A DNA stretch of 64,000 nt from JAQIBY01 sp963676165. Lineage in GTDB: Bacteria; Bacteroidota; Bacteroidia; Bacteroidales; ML635J-15. Shown one piece after another: positions 23,774 through 33,986 of the stretch. Numbering within the stretch: the stretch's first letter is position 1; every line of letters starts with the position of its first letter. The position numbers and the translations under genes were made by a program. The notes under the pieces were generated by a model. That model did no database searches and was not told the origin of the DNA. It saw nothing but the letters and a program-made list of their open reading frames with translations. The stretch spans positions 1,922,001-1,986,000 of the forward strand of contig OY781043.1 of NCBI GenBank assembly GCA_963676165.1, given 5' to 3'.

Positions 23774-25966
23774 ATGTTGAGATATACGTTAGGTTTCATC
23801 GCAATACTCCTTTTCTCATTCAGTGGTTTTTCGCAAGTCACTCGAGTTGAGTATTGTTTTGATAATGACTATACCTCTGTCCAAAGCTTACCTGTCTCGT
23901 TAGTGGAAAACTATACATTCAATGCAAATTTGGATGTTAGTACCCTGAGTGAAGGATTGCATGTCGTTCATGTTAGATTTCTAGATAATCAAGGACATTG
24001 GTCATTAGTTAAAAGCTCCTTCTTCCGTAAAACAAGTGAAAAAACTCCTCAAAACGCACTTATTGAAGGCTTTGAGTATTGGTTTGACTTTGATTACGCT
24101 TCTGCACAAACTCATTCATTATCACCACTTGAGCAATTTAGTTGGAATGAAAATTTGGATATATCTACATTAGAAAATGGTTTGCATTCCATATCCTACC
24201 GTGTTCATGACGATCATGGTAACTGGTCTTGTGTTGTCAGTAAGTACTTTAGAAAGACAAGTGAGATAGCAGTTCAGCCTGCAACTTTGGATGCATGTCA
24301 ATATTGGTTTGATTTTGATTTTTCAGGTAGTCAGCTAGTGGATATTTCCGGAAACACTAATTTTTTATGGTCTGACATACTGAATGTTAACACAATGAAT
24401 AATGGACTCCACAGTCTGTCATTTCGCATTCAAGACGATCAAGGGAATTGGTCTTCAGTTGTCACTAAATATTTTCGAAAGAAAATTATCAATAATACAC
24501 CAACCATTGTTGAAATAGAGTCCGTTGAGTATTGGTGGGATAATGAGGATGACAATTCTTCAGAGATATCTTTAAGTGGCACAAATGTTAACTGGGTTGA
24601 AAGTCTTGATATGGTTGGATTAGATGAAGGATTACACCTTTTGTCCTTTCGATTTAAAGACACAGAATCTCAATGGTCAGTTGCTGAGTCTAAGTTCCTG
24701 CGCATTATTTCCCCAATAGAAACCGCTGAGAATAATGAAATCATTAAGTTCAGATACTGGGTAAATGATGCATTTGATGAACATGTGGAAATGAATTTAT
24801 CAGATGTAAACAGTGATTATATTTTATTGGAAAACATTCCTCTCCAATCAATCAGCGAAGGGGCTTATGCTTTTAGGTATCAATTTGCTGACAGTTTAGG
24901 ACAATGGTCAGTGCCAATGATGGATAGCATTGACAAGCTTGCATATCCATGGATTGCGATTCAATTTTTAGAAACTGAATACTGTGGCGAAGGTCAATTT
25001 GAAATCCTCTATGACACCGCAGATGTAACAAATATTAGTTGGGATTTTGGTGATGGGAACCTTTATGAAGGGTTTGATCCAATTCATGCATACACTGAAA
25101 CCGGAAGTTTTCATCCATCTGTCATTGCTCATCATGAGACTACTGCTCAATCTGTGACTTATACAATCACAGACAGTATTCAGGTTTTCCCTGTATTTCA
25201 ATCAGATAGCATTCGGAGTATTTGTAACGGCGACTCAGTGCTATTTCAAGGTTCATATTACCATGAATCTGGTATCTATCACGCAAATTACAATACAATT
25301 CATGGATGCGATAGTATCATTAGCTTAGATTTAAGTCTAAACCCTTACGATTCAATTTCCAGCATTGAAGCTATTTGTGAAGGAGATTCTGTTTTGTTTG
25401 AAGGTCAATATTTCTCTATTGGAGGAACATATTACTCTGCTTTCACAAATCAATTCAATTGTGACTCAGTTCAGATTTTAAATTTAACTGTTAATCCAAG
25501 ACCTGAAACACCTGTCATTGTACAAGATATGGATACTCTATACACTGATGAGCATAGCACGCATCATTGGTATTACGACAATCAACTCATTGACGGACAA
25601 CAAGATTCCAGCTTAGTTTGTGCTGCAAGTGGGAACTATTTTGTGATAGTAGAGAATGAATTTTCCTGTTTATCAGATAGTTCTGATGTGATTACTGTTA
25701 TTCTTAGTCAGCTAGAAAAACAAGAAACAATTACTGCGAGTTTATATCCGAATCCTGTTAACAATTATCTGTATGTTGAACTAAACTTTAAGCCAAACGA
25801 AACAATGAATTACAGTTTAATTGATATCAACGGACGCGTAATTGAGCAAGGTTTTCTGTTTGAACAACGCACCCAACTTGATTTAACTCAACTTGCTGCG
25901 AATACTTATGTATTTGTATTACATTATAAAGGAAAGACACATCAAGTTAAAATTGTAAAGCAGTAA
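23774..25966 (+). CDS. Large surface protein with repeated modules, PKD domain and type IX sorting tail
   Basis: 730 residues. Signal peptide 1-20. Four copies of a roughly 95-residue module follow, each with EYWFDFD-like opening and GLHxxxxRxxDxxGxWS closing. Then a PKD-like domain (ISWDFGDGN) near 425, and two copies of a Cys module (CNGDSVLFQG and CEGDSVLFEG, each ending GCDS/NCDS). The C-terminus (LYPNPVNNYLYVE ... QVKIVKQ) is a canonical type IX secretion sorting domain, so the protein is exported and surface-attached. Probably an adhesin; no enzyme signature. Confidence 0.85.
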   Translation: MLRYTLGFIAILLFSFSGFSQVTRVEYCFDNDYTSVQSLPVSLVENYTFNANLDVSTLSEGLHVVHVRFLDNQGHWSLVKSSFFRKTSEKTPQNALIEGFEYWFDFDYASAQTHSLSPLEQFSWNENLDISTLENGLHSISYRVHDDHGNWSCVVSKYFRKTSEIAVQPATLDACQYWFDFDFSGSQLVDISGNTNFLWSDILNVNTMNNGLHSLSFRIQDDQGNWSSVVTKYFRKKIINNTPTIVEIESVEYWWDNEDDNSSEISLSGTNVNWVESLDMVGLDEGLHLLSFRFKDTESQWSVAESKFLRIISPIETAENNEIIKFRYWVNDAFDEHVEMNLSDVNSDYILLENIPLQSISEGAYAFRYQFADSLGQWSVPMMDSIDKLAYPWIAIQFLETEYCGEGQFEILYDTADVTNISWDFGDGNLYEGFDPIHAYTETGSFHPSVIAHHETTAQSVTYTITDSIQVFPVFQSDSIRSICNGDSVLFQGSYYHESGIYHANYNTIHGCDSIISLDLSLNPYDSISSIEAICEGDSVLFEGQYFSIGGTYYSAFTNQFNCDSVQILNLTVNPRPETPVIVQDMDTLYTDEHSTHHWYYDNQLIDGQQDSSLVCAASGNYFVIVENEFSCLSDSSDVITVILSQLEKQETITASLYPNPVNNYLYVELNFKPNETMNYSLIDINGRVIEQGFLFEQRTQLDLTQLAANTYVFVLHYKGKTHQVKIVKQ

Positions 25967-26192
25967 TAGATTCGAAGCGAAAACACGAGCTTGAGAATAG
26001 AGAGCTGGAGAGCGAGCGAAAAGTAAATTGTCATTCAATTGGAAAAGGGAAAATGTCATTCGATTGTATTTGCTAGCATGAGTAGCATAGGCGAGTCTGA
26101 TATTTGAATATTGTCGTTTCGAATTTACCTGGCTGCCGCAGGCAGGATTGTAATTTGGATTTTGTTTTTTGTAATTTATCCTAACACCTTTC
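25967..26192. other. Intergenic stretch with a REP-like hairpin
   Basis: No gene. CCTGGCTGCCGCAGGCAGG at about 26130-26148 is a hairpin common between Bacteroidota genes. The sequence near 25990 contains GAGCTTGAGAATAGAGAGC, related to the ATTCTCA repeats around the CBASS island. No clean terminator. Confidence 0.4.
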
Positions 26193-26654
26193 TCATGAAT
26201 TAGGACGATATTCTGTGAAGCTTTGATCCGAATACAGAATAATCACCTTTTCCACGCGTTTTCCAGCAGAACTAGCATATGGTATAGGGGATTCGTCAGA
26301 TAATTTATTAACTGGCTCAGATGCTGCATGAGAGGCTTTATTTTCATTACTCAATGGTTTTCCCTCATGCAGAGGCTGAGAATTTGAAAACAAATCAGGT
26401 TGAGAACTACGATTCGCAGTAGAAATAGGTTGTTCCTCATTCTGGTATTTATACATTTTACCTTTACCCTGTAATAACCATTCAGCTGAAATACCTGGAA
26501 ACCGATTCAGTATCTTAGTTATTAAATCAATGCTAGGATTGTTGCGCCCAGAGGAAAGGTGAGAGATACTGGAAGACTGTACACCAATTTCCTGAGCGAA
26601 TCTGGCATTGGTCATCTCTTCTTCTTTAATTATCGCAAGGATTCTGTCTTTCAT
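26193..26654 (-). CDS. XRE-family transcriptional regulator
   Basis: 153 residues. The N-terminal helix-turn-helix (about 8-62) shows NARFAQEIGVQSSSISHLSSGRN and ends with the ISAEWLLQGKG signature common to Bacteroidota phage-type regulators. A disordered Ser/Asn/Pro linker follows, then a short conserved end KRVEKVIILYSDQSFTEYRP. It is transcribed away from a long AT-rich region with many palindromic sites, which it likely binds. Its own start lies 5 bp from the nearest site, so autorepression is probable. Confidence 0.82.
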   Translation of the reverse strand: MKDRILAIIKEEEMTNARFAQEIGVQSSSISHLSSGRNNPSIDLITKILNRFPGISAEWLLQGKGKMYKYQNEEQPISTANRSSQPDLFSNSQPLHEGKPLSNENKASHAASEPVNKLSDESPIPYASSAGKRVEKVIILYSDQSFTEYRPNS

Positions 26655-26658
26655 AATT

Positions 26659-26756
26659 GTAAATATTTACAGTTACAAATGTAATAATTAATTCAATTAC
26701 ATTTGTAATATCCTGATGTTACATATGTAACATTTCGTTTAATTTACATTTGTACA
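26659..26756. promoter_or_regulatory. Operator array 1 (five TTACAnnTGTAA-type palindromes)
   Basis: TGTAAATATTTACA (26659-26672), TTACAAATGTAA (26674-26685), TTACATTTGTAA (26698-26709), TTACATATGTAA (26720-26731) and TTACATTTGTAC (26745-26756). The spacing between sites 2, 3, 4 and 5 is 22-25 bp, roughly two helical turns, so bound dimers would sit on the same face. It directly abuts the XRE gene start. Confidence 0.7.
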
Positions 26757-27176
26757 AATTGTCTCTTACTAAATAATATTTGAAGTGAGGATAATCGCAT
26801 AATTTAATCAGAGTTTCTCTGAGTTCAATCTTATAACTGACATAATTACTGTGTTTTATTGATAATAACATCCAGTAATATGCCTTATTTCAACAGGGAT
26901 AGGCTATAAGCTAGCCTAAAGCAATACATCATCAAATAAATGATAATCAAAACATTACATTAATAATCTATAGTTTAGTTAAAGTTAGTTAACAAGTTAA
27001 TTTTATAATTAACTGGTTATCATGTTATAATGTGCTATATTTAGCCTTAAAAACATGGTATTTACATCAATCATTCACTATTCTCAACTATTTAATCAAT
27101 CTATTATTTAAATAATATACTTTAATTAATTGATTATAAGTAATATAATTACTTTATTATTATCCTATCTTTAATA
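26757..27176. other. AT-rich non-coding region between the two operator arrays
   Basis: About 420 bp, very AT-rich, without a credible gene on either strand. Nothing else recognisable; it could hold a small RNA or divergent promoters. Confidence 0.5.
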
Positions 27177-27278
27177 TTACATTTGTAATCTTCTAATTGA
27201 TATACATTTGTGATATTATTCAAAAATCCGCCAGTTACATTTGTAATTTGGCTTGCTTTTACATGTGTACATTTGTAA
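27177..27278. promoter_or_regulatory. Operator array 2 (five related palindromes)
   Basis: TTACATTTGTAA (27177-27188), TACATTTGTGAT (about 27203-27214), TTACATTTGTAA (27235-27246), TTACATGTGTAC (27259-27270) and the overlapping GTACATTTGTAA (27267-27278). These are the same motif as array 1, about 500 bp away and 420 bp upstream of the next gene. The sequence from 27279 to 27646 shows no gene. Confidence 0.65.
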
Positions 27279-27646
27279 TTTTTACAATTGTCAAATATCC
27301 CTATTGGAATTGTCTATCCCCTATCCTATTTGTTTGTAAACAAAATTTATTTTCTGTCACTAATAACATAACGCGCCTTTTCATTTTATCCAAATGCTTA
27401 ATTATTTGAAAATTTATGACCTACTAGCAGAAACAAAGCAATACCGCAAGGAAATGGCATTAGAAAGGTTATAATATTAGTCTATATTCCTAATTATCTT
27501 AAACTTACAAAGTCAGACAGAGCGACTCTCTCTAAAATGATAGAAGTAATCAAGTTAAATTGTACAAAATTGCAATAAAATCAATTATAATACTATGCAT
27601 TTTTCTCCATTTTTAGTTAAAAAAGCATCATAATATCAAAATTAAA

Positions 27647-27678
27647 TTTGACATATATAATTTATTTTATTATATTTA
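27647..27678 (+). promoter_or_regulatory. Promoter of the propeller protein gene
   Basis: TTTG at 27647-27650, then 20 bases, then TATATTTA at 27671-27678. The ATG is 22 bp further. Good match to the Bacteroidota consensus. Confidence 0.6.
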
Positions 27679-27700
27679 TGGAAATCAAACAACTTGAACA

Positions 27701-29803
27701 ATGAAAAAGCTCACTTTATTTAGTTTTATCATCCTATTTACGGTGATATTTGCTAACGCTCAGAACGGACAATGGATAAATTATACTAATGGAAATGGTG
27801 TTTATGATGTCATAGTACAAAATGATAATCTTTGGGCTGCAACAAATGGAGGACTTGTCAGAATTGATTTATTAAATAATCATACCACCTTTTATAATAA
27901 AGCAAACTCCCTCCTGCCTGAAATTGGAGTGCGAACGGTGTTTGTCGATTCTGAAAATACAATTTGGGCAGGTACATGGAGTGGAGGCCTTGTTCGAATT
28001 ATAGATAACGAGTGGACTGTATTTAATCAAGATAACTCTCCCATTAGTTCAAACAATGTCAAAGCTTTCCATGAAGACCAAGAGGGTAATTTTTGGATTG
28101 GAACACTCGGCGATGGACTACTGAAATATGATGGGAATAACTGGGAAAGTTATAATACTGATAACTCTGATATACAAACCAACTATGTAAATCATGTAAA
28201 CTCTGATCATCAAGGGAACATATGGATTTGTTCTCCAAGCGGACTATCGAAATTCGATGGGACAAATTGGGAGAATTATACAAATTTAAACTCTGATTTA
28301 ATAGATAATCGTTGTTATTCAATAACGATGAATAATCAGGAGATTTGGGTAAGCAGTGAAGAAGGTTTGATCAGTATTATTGATGAAGAATGGACTGTTT
28401 TAACCAAGGATAATTCAGGTCTGCCATCAAACAGCATTAAAAATGTAGCATTTGATAGTCAGGACAATATGTGGGTTGCTAGCACATACAATGGACTTGC
28501 CAAATTTGATGGAGCTAACTGGGAATACTATACAAAAGAAAACACTCCTTTTTCAACAAACCACATAGGTTGTCTATACATTGACGATAGCGATAAAATA
28601 TGGGCTTCAAGTAACAATTTATTTTCCTATGACAATAATGAATGGCAAAGTTATTCTACTTCAAACTCAATGGTGCCTTCAAACTATGTATATGATATTT
28701 CCATCAATAATTTAGGTGTTTGGATAGCTGGAGATGGTGGAGGTATATCAAATTTTGATGGAGAGAACTGGACTAATATTAATCCGTCGAATTCTGAACT
28801 CCCATTTCCATATATCACAGCTCTAAAAGCACATCCTGACGGAACAATTTGGGCAGGTGTCGCACATCATGGCATTGCCTGTATTGACGGCACGAATATT
28901 ACAATGTATAATACAGACAATTCTGAAATTCCAACTAACAATGTTAGTCGTATTGAGCTTGATAGAAATGGAAATATATGGGTTGCATTTCGCCCAGAAG
29001 ATAATAAACCCGGAGGCTTTGCTGTATTCAATGGATACTTCTGGACTTCTTATACGTCTGAGAATTCGGAGCTTCAAGGATATTTTGGGTTCTCAGTTTA
29101 TGTTGATGAAAATCTTGTCAAATGGTTCGGAACAGATGAAGGTCTAATCAAATACAATGGATTTACTTGGGAAATTTATAATACAGACAATTCACCTCTT
29201 CGAGATAATAATATCTTTTCTATTAATAAAGACAAAGATGGAAATTTGTGGATAGGAACAAATTATGAAGGTTTATATAAATTTACTGGAGAAGATTGGT
29301 ATATTTACGGAACTGCTACTGAGTTTATAGGAAGCAATATATACTCCATTGAGTTTGATAGCGACAATAACCTATGGTTTGGATCCTCAGAGGGTCTCGT
29401 AAAATATGATGGTTTAGAATGGACTCCATATAATACTTACAACTCACCTCTTTCGTCTAATTTAATTCGTTCAATTAGCATAGACTCTGATGATAATGTT
29501 TGGATTGGAACTTGGGAAGGCGGAGTTTCCCGCTTCGATCCTGATGCACTTCAATCAATTGATTTGCAAAATAATATGCAAAGCTTATTATCATTGTATC
29601 CAAATCCTGCAGATAGATTTCTAAAGATTGACAGCAATAAAGCTGGTCAGATTTCTATTCATAATTCACAAGGACAATTAGTGGATTTGTTTTCGATACA
29701 AGAGCCTATAATTTTAGACCTCAATAAATACAAAGCAGGAATATATATTGTTACGCTCGAGTCATCAGCAGGATTACAAAAGCAAAAGCTTATAATCCAA
29801 TAA
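27701..29803 (+). CDS. Secreted beta-propeller protein with type IX sorting tail
   Basis: 700 residues: signal peptide (MKKLTLFSFIILFTVIFANAQ), then about 13 repeats of the two-component-regulator-propeller type (pattern NxWIGTxxGGLxKFDGxxWxxYxxxNSxLPSNxI), enough for two seven-bladed propellers. The C-terminus LYPNPADRFLKID ... KQKLIIQ is a type IX sorting domain, so this is a surface or secreted protein rather than a sensor kinase. Ligand unknown. A strong hairpin terminator follows. Confidence 0.88.
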   Translation: MKKLTLFSFIILFTVIFANAQNGQWINYTNGNGVYDVIVQNDNLWAATNGGLVRIDLLNNHTTFYNKANSLLPEIGVRTVFVDSENTIWAGTWSGGLVRIIDNEWTVFNQDNSPISSNNVKAFHEDQEGNFWIGTLGDGLLKYDGNNWESYNTDNSDIQTNYVNHVNSDHQGNIWICSPSGLSKFDGTNWENYTNLNSDLIDNRCYSITMNNQEIWVSSEEGLISIIDEEWTVLTKDNSGLPSNSIKNVAFDSQDNMWVASTYNGLAKFDGANWEYYTKENTPFSTNHIGCLYIDDSDKIWASSNNLFSYDNNEWQSYSTSNSMVPSNYVYDISINNLGVWIAGDGGGISNFDGENWTNINPSNSELPFPYITALKAHPDGTIWAGVAHHGIACIDGTNITMYNTDNSEIPTNNVSRIELDRNGNIWVAFRPEDNKPGGFAVFNGYFWTSYTSENSELQGYFGFSVYVDENLVKWFGTDEGLIKYNGFTWEIYNTDNSPLRDNNIFSINKDKDGNLWIGTNYEGLYKFTGEDWYIYGTATEFIGSNIYSIEFDSDNNLWFGSSEGLVKYDGLEWTPYNTYNSPLSSNLIRSISIDSDDNVWIGTWEGGVSRFDPDALQSIDLQNNMQSLLSLYPNPADRFLKIDSNKAGQISIHNSQGQLVDLFSIQEPIILDLNKYKAGIYIVTLESSAGLQKQKLIIQ

Positions 29804-29836
29804 AATGAAACCGGCTTAAGCCGGTTTTTCATTTTT
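29802..29836. terminator. Bidirectional terminator between the propeller gene and clpB
   Basis: Perfect palindrome AACCGGCTTAAGCCGGTT at 29809-29826, flanked by A-rich and T-rich arms (AAAATGAA / TTCATTTT), serving the two convergent genes. Confidence 0.9.
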
Positions 29837-29848
29837 ATCATTATTCGA

Positions 29849-32440
29849 TTAATTTTTAAAAATAAAATTCGAATCATTAAAATCCACATTGATAACACCT
29901 GCTTTATCAATTTTCCCAGAGATAATTGCTTTTGCAACTTCATCAAGTATTTCGCGTTGAATTACTCGTTTTAATGGTCTTGCACCAAATTGAGGATCAA
30001 ATCCCCTATCAGCAATTTCCTTCAAAGCTTTCTCGCTTACAGTAAGCTCTATGCCTTGCTTTCCTAATTTGTTAGCAACCATTTGAATTTGTAATTTGGC
30101 GATACTCAAACCATCTTTTCTGCTTAATGGAGTGAAAACAAGCACATCATCAATACGATTCAGAAATTCAGGTTTCAAGTGCTGTTTAAGCTCTGCCATC
30201 ATTTTGCTTTGCAATGCATTCATACGATCATCAGGCATATCCTCTCCTTGATAATCAGCCCACTCATTCATCAGAATATGTGAACCCATATTGCTGGTCA
30301 TAATGATAATAGTATTTTTAAAATTAACCGTTCTGCCTTTATTATCTGTTAATCTGCCATCATCAAGGACTTGGAGAAGAATATTAAACACGTCAGGATG
30401 TGCCTTTTCAATTTCATCGAGCAGAATGACAGAATATGGTTTTCTACGCACTGCTTCTGTTAATTGTCCCCCTTCATCGTATCCAACATATCCTGGAGGC
30501 GCTCCAACCAAACGAGAAACAGAATGTCTTTCTTGATATTCAGACATATCGATACGTGTTATCATATTTTCATCATCAAAAAGAAATTCAGCTAATGCTT
30601 TTGCAAGTTCAGTTTTGCCAACACCCGTAGAGCCTAAGAAAAGAAAAGAGCCAACAGGTTTGTTTGCATCTTGCATACCAGCACGATTCCGCCTTACCGC
30701 ATTCGACAAGGCCGCAATAGCATGCTCCTGACCAACTACACGTTTATGCAATTCAGATTCAAGTTGCATTAATTTATCACGCTCAGATTGAAGCATCTTG
30801 CTAACAGGAATACCGGTCCACTTAGCCACAATATCAGCAATATCCTCACTGTTTATCTCTTCTCGAATCATTGCATCTCTAGCTTGCATGGATTCAAGTT
30901 CAGATTTCAAGGCATCAATACGCTCTTCTTTGCTTTGGATCAAGCTATACCGTATTTCCGCGACTCTCCCGTAATCACCAGCTCTTTCCGCTTTATCAGC
31001 TTCAAATTTGAGATCTTCCAATTCTTTCCGAGCAGATTGAATTGCGTTAATTTTATTACGTTCTGCTTCCCATTTTGAACGCATGGTATTTCTTTCTTCT
31101 TGCAGATTTGCAATTTTTTCAGAAAGCTTACTGAGTTTTTCCTTATCTTTCTCTCGCTTAATCGCCTCACGTTCTATTTCTAACTGCTTAATCCTGCGCT
31201 CTATTTCATCAATTTCTTCAGGAAGCGAATTCATTTCAAGTCGCAATTTCGATGCAGCTTCATCAATTAAATCGATTGCCTTGTCAGGAAGAAATCTGTC
31301 CGTTATATATCGCTCAGAAAGCTCTACCGAAGCGATAATTGCTTCATCTTTAATTCTCACCTTATGGTGTGTCTCATACGCATCTTTTAGACCACGAAGT
31401 ATTGAAATTGCATCCAGTGTATCTGGCTCACTTACAGTAATTTTCTGAAACCTTCTTTCCAGTGCTTTATCATTTTCAAAATATTTTTGATATTCATCTA
31501 AAGTTGTTGCTCCAATTGCACGCAATTCTCCCCTTGCTAAAGCAGGTTTAAGTATATTTGCAGCATCCATGGCCCCTTGCGATTTACCTGCACCAACAAG
31601 AGTATGAATTTCATCAATAAATAGGACAATGTCTCCAGAAGAGCTAACCACCTCTTTAACAACAGCTTTCAGACGCTCCTCAAATTCACCTTGATATTTT
31701 GCACCTGCAATCAGTGCTCCCATATCTAAAGCAAATATCTGCCTATTTTCCAGACCTTTCGGAACATCTCCTTGCACGATACGCTGTGCTAATCCTTCAA
31801 CTATAGCAGTTTTTCCAACACCAGGATCACCAATAAGGATAGGATTATTTTTCGTCTTTCGGGAGAGAATCTGCAAAATACGACGAATTTCATCGTCTCT
31901 TCCAATCACAGGATCTAGTTTCCCTGAATTGGCTTGCTCTGTTAAGTTAATAGCAAATCGTGACAATGCATCGTATTGGTTTTCTGCAGATTGACTACTA
32001 ATATTATCTCCATTTCTCATTTCAGCTATTGAAACAGACAAATCCTTTTTCGTTAATCCTTCATCCTTAAGCGCATTGCTAGTGTTATCTTTACTATCTA
32101 TCAGTGCAAGTAATAGGGTTTCAACAGATACGAATTTATCACCTTGCTTTTGTGCCATTGAAATTGCATTTTGCAAAACTTTTGAGGCGTCTTTTGACCA
32201 GTATATATCACCACCACTAACTTTAGGATATGAATTAATCAATGCATCAGCGACCCGATTTAGCTGAGATGTTTCAATATTAGATTTCCCCAAAAGGTAT
32301 TGCATCACTGATTCTGACTCAGTAAGGAGAGCTTTCAGAATGTGAGCAGTTTCAATTGCTTGGTGTTCGTAACCTTGGGCAATTTGTTGTGCTTTTTGCA
32401 GTGCTTCTTGTGCTTTTATTGTAAAATTATTCAAATTCAT
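29849..32440 (-). CDS. clpB: ATP-dependent chaperone ClpB
   Basis: Hexameric disaggregase working with DnaK. The ATG at 32440 (MNLNNFTIKAQEALQKAQ) is the standard start; the frame is open to 32509 but that would add an unusual hydrophobic leader. Domains: Clp N (1-150), AAA1 with GDPGVGKT and ALDMGALIAGAKYQGEFEER, a long coiled-coil middle domain (ERRIKQLEIEREAIKREKDK), AAA2 with GSTGVGKTELAK and GAPPGYVGYDEGGQLTE, and a D2-small domain with GARPLKRVIQ. Length (863) is typical. No CIRCE-like element seen upstream. Confidence 0.96.
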   Translation of the reverse strand: MNLNNFTIKAQEALQKAQQIAQGYEHQAIETAHILKALLTESESVMQYLLGKSNIETSQLNRVADALINSYPKVSGGDIYWSKDASKVLQNAISMAQKQGDKFVSVETLLLALIDSKDNTSNALKDEGLTKKDLSVSIAEMRNGDNISSQSAENQYDALSRFAINLTEQANSGKLDPVIGRDDEIRRILQILSRKTKNNPILIGDPGVGKTAIVEGLAQRIVQGDVPKGLENRQIFALDMGALIAGAKYQGEFEERLKAVVKEVVSSSGDIVLFIDEIHTLVGAGKSQGAMDAANILKPALARGELRAIGATTLDEYQKYFENDKALERRFQKITVSEPDTLDAISILRGLKDAYETHHKVRIKDEAIIASVELSERYITDRFLPDKAIDLIDEAASKLRLEMNSLPEEIDEIERRIKQLEIEREAIKREKDKEKLSKLSEKIANLQEERNTMRSKWEAERNKINAIQSARKELEDLKFEADKAERAGDYGRVAEIRYSLIQSKEERIDALKSELESMQARDAMIREEINSEDIADIVAKWTGIPVSKMLQSERDKLMQLESELHKRVVGQEHAIAALSNAVRRNRAGMQDANKPVGSFLFLGSTGVGKTELAKALAEFLFDDENMITRIDMSEYQERHSVSRLVGAPPGYVGYDEGGQLTEAVRRKPYSVILLDEIEKAHPDVFNILLQVLDDGRLTDNKGRTVNFKNTIIIMTSNMGSHILMNEWADYQGEDMPDDRMNALQSKMMAELKQHLKPEFLNRIDDVLVFTPLSRKDGLSIAKLQIQMVANKLGKQGIELTVSEKALKEIADRGFDPQFGARPLKRVIQREILDEVAKAIISGKIDKAGVINVDFNDSNFIFKN

Positions 32441-32592
32441 ATTGCTAAATATTTTTGACAGCAATCGAACAAAGTAGATACCAAAAAAGGACAACAGCCA
32501 ATTCGTCATAAAAAATACTTAACAGCTGACATCATGACAGTTACAACAGTGTATCTCCTGACATAACAGCAAAAAAATCGGGGCAAAACACC

Positions 32593-33986
32593 CATGAATG
32601 GTCGGAAGATTAAACTTCCGACTTTTTTATGTTTATACAGATAACAAAAAAAGCATCGAATACACTGACATTTAGTAATATATGCTTGTTTTATTTGTAG
32701 GAATTTTGTATCTTAGTATCTGTTAATCAATTGTATATGATAGATTTTAAAGACCACAAAATTCAAGTTAATCAACTTTTAAATGTTATTCCCGAAAGCC
32801 TATTAGCAAATTTATCTACCTCCACCAAGGTGGATTACTACACAAAGGTATTACATGGCAAAAAGATGTTTTATTTATTACTTTATGGTATTGTTGAAAA
32901 CGAGAAACTTAGTCAAAGAACACTTGAAGATACTTTTACTGATCCTATGTTTAAATTGCTCTTTGATTTAGATCAAGAAGAAACAGTTCGAAGAAGTTCT
33001 ATCTCAGAAAGACTATCAAAGATTGATTCTTCTTTTTTCAAACAAGTTTATGAGTGTATTTACGATCAGTTTTCAGAGTATTATCAAGAAACAGACAGGC
33101 ATAAATATAATCTTGTTCGTGTTGATAGCTCGATTGTAAGTGAAACAGCAGGGAAATTAGCGGAAGGATTAAATAACAGTGGGAAAAAAGCCATAAAATA
33201 TAGTGCTGCTTTCGATGGAGTCCTTCCCTGTGATATACATACATTTACCTCACCGAGTTATTCAAGTGAAGATATAGCTTTGCCAGAAGTAGTTCAAAGC
33301 CACGTAAAAAAAGAAAAAAGCCATAAAAACATTTACGTTTTAGACAGGGGACTTCAATCCTCACGGACAATGAAGAGTTTCTCTGAAAAAGCCATCCGAT
33401 TTATATACAGAGCAAAAGAAAATCGAAAGTATGAAGAATTAGAAACACTCATTAAACCAAAGCAGGGTCTAGATCTAGGAGACTCTATTTTAATAAAAGA
33501 TTCTAAAGTCAAACTCTATACAGGTATTCCCATTAAAAACAAGCGGGGTAACATTCATTATCGGGAAGAATTAGTCAATACTAAGTTTCGTTTGATTATT
33601 ATAAAAAGTAAAGAAAAGCAAGATCAGCAATATTGGTTCTTAACCAATGATTTTAAGTTAACTGCAAAAGAAATAGCTCAAGCTTATCGACGCAGATGGG
33701 ACATAGAGGTGTTTTTCAGATTTATTAAGCAAGAATTAAACGTGAGCCATTTAGTCTCCTTGAATAAAAACGGTATTGAAGTAATGATGTATATGACCTT
33801 GATTGTGGCAATGCTTATTCTAATATACAAGAAGGCAAACAATCTCGGATATAAAACAGCCAAAAGAAGATTTGCTATGGAAGTTCGTAATCTTGCAATT
33901 GCCTTAATAGTAAGTCAATGCGGAGGAAACCCTGATCTTATGTTTAAAACATAAAAAATGGTCGGATTTTCTTCCGACCATTCGTG
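32593..33986 (+). mobile_element. IS4-family insertion sequence, intact
   Basis: Ends are CATGAATGGTCGGAAGA (left) and its inverse with one change, CACGAATGGTCGGAAGA (right). It is flanked by direct copies of GCAAAACACC (32583-32592 and 33987-33996), extendable to 12 bp depending on how the boundary C/G is assigned, which fits the 10-13 bp target duplications of this family. Just inside the left end GTCGGAAG...CTTCCGAC plus a T-run is a transcription stop; a similar hairpin is at the right end. The single transposase frame is intact, so the copy may be active. Confidence 0.88.
32737..33954 (+). CDS. IS4-family transposase
   Basis: 405 residues from the ATG at 32737 (an in-frame TTG at 32731 is possible). 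DDE catalytic residues: Asp in VRVDSSIVSE, Asp in IYVLDRGLQS, and Glu in the YRRRWDIEVFFRFIKQ signature (the Y-R-E-K motif of IS4). No stop or frameshift. Codon use is similar to the host. Confidence 0.93.
   Translation: MIDFKDHKIQVNQLLNVIPESLLANLSTSTKVDYYTKVLHGKKMFYLLLYGIVENEKLSQRTLEDTFTDPMFKLLFDLDQEETVRRSSISERLSKIDSSFFKQVYECIYDQFSEYYQETDRHKYNLVRVDSSIVSETAGKLAEGLNNSGKKAIKYSAAFDGVLPCDIHTFTSPSYSSEDIALPEVVQSHVKKEKSHKNIYVLDRGLQSSRTMKSFSEKAIRFIYRAKENRKYEELETLIKPKQGLDLGDSILIKDSKVKLYTGIPIKNKRGNIHYREELVNTKFRLIIIKSKEKQDQQYWFLTNDFKLTAKEIAQAYRRRWDIEVFFRFIKQELNVSHLVSLNKNGIEVMMYMTLIVAMLILIYKKANNLGYKTAKRRFAMEVRNLAIALIVSQCGGNPDLMFKT

Noticed and set aside
26659..27278. CRISPR array from the repeated TTACATTTGTAA
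   Set aside because: Repeats are 12 bp, palindromic and unevenly spaced in two groups, with no cas genes; they fit regulator sites.
27197..27409. 70-codon plus frame in the operator region
   Set aside because: Cys/Ile/Phe-rich composition, starts within operator array 2, and no ribosome site.
29659..29946. Minus frame overlapping the propeller gene end and clpB end
   Set aside because: Spans a bidirectional terminator and both gene ends in the wrong frame.
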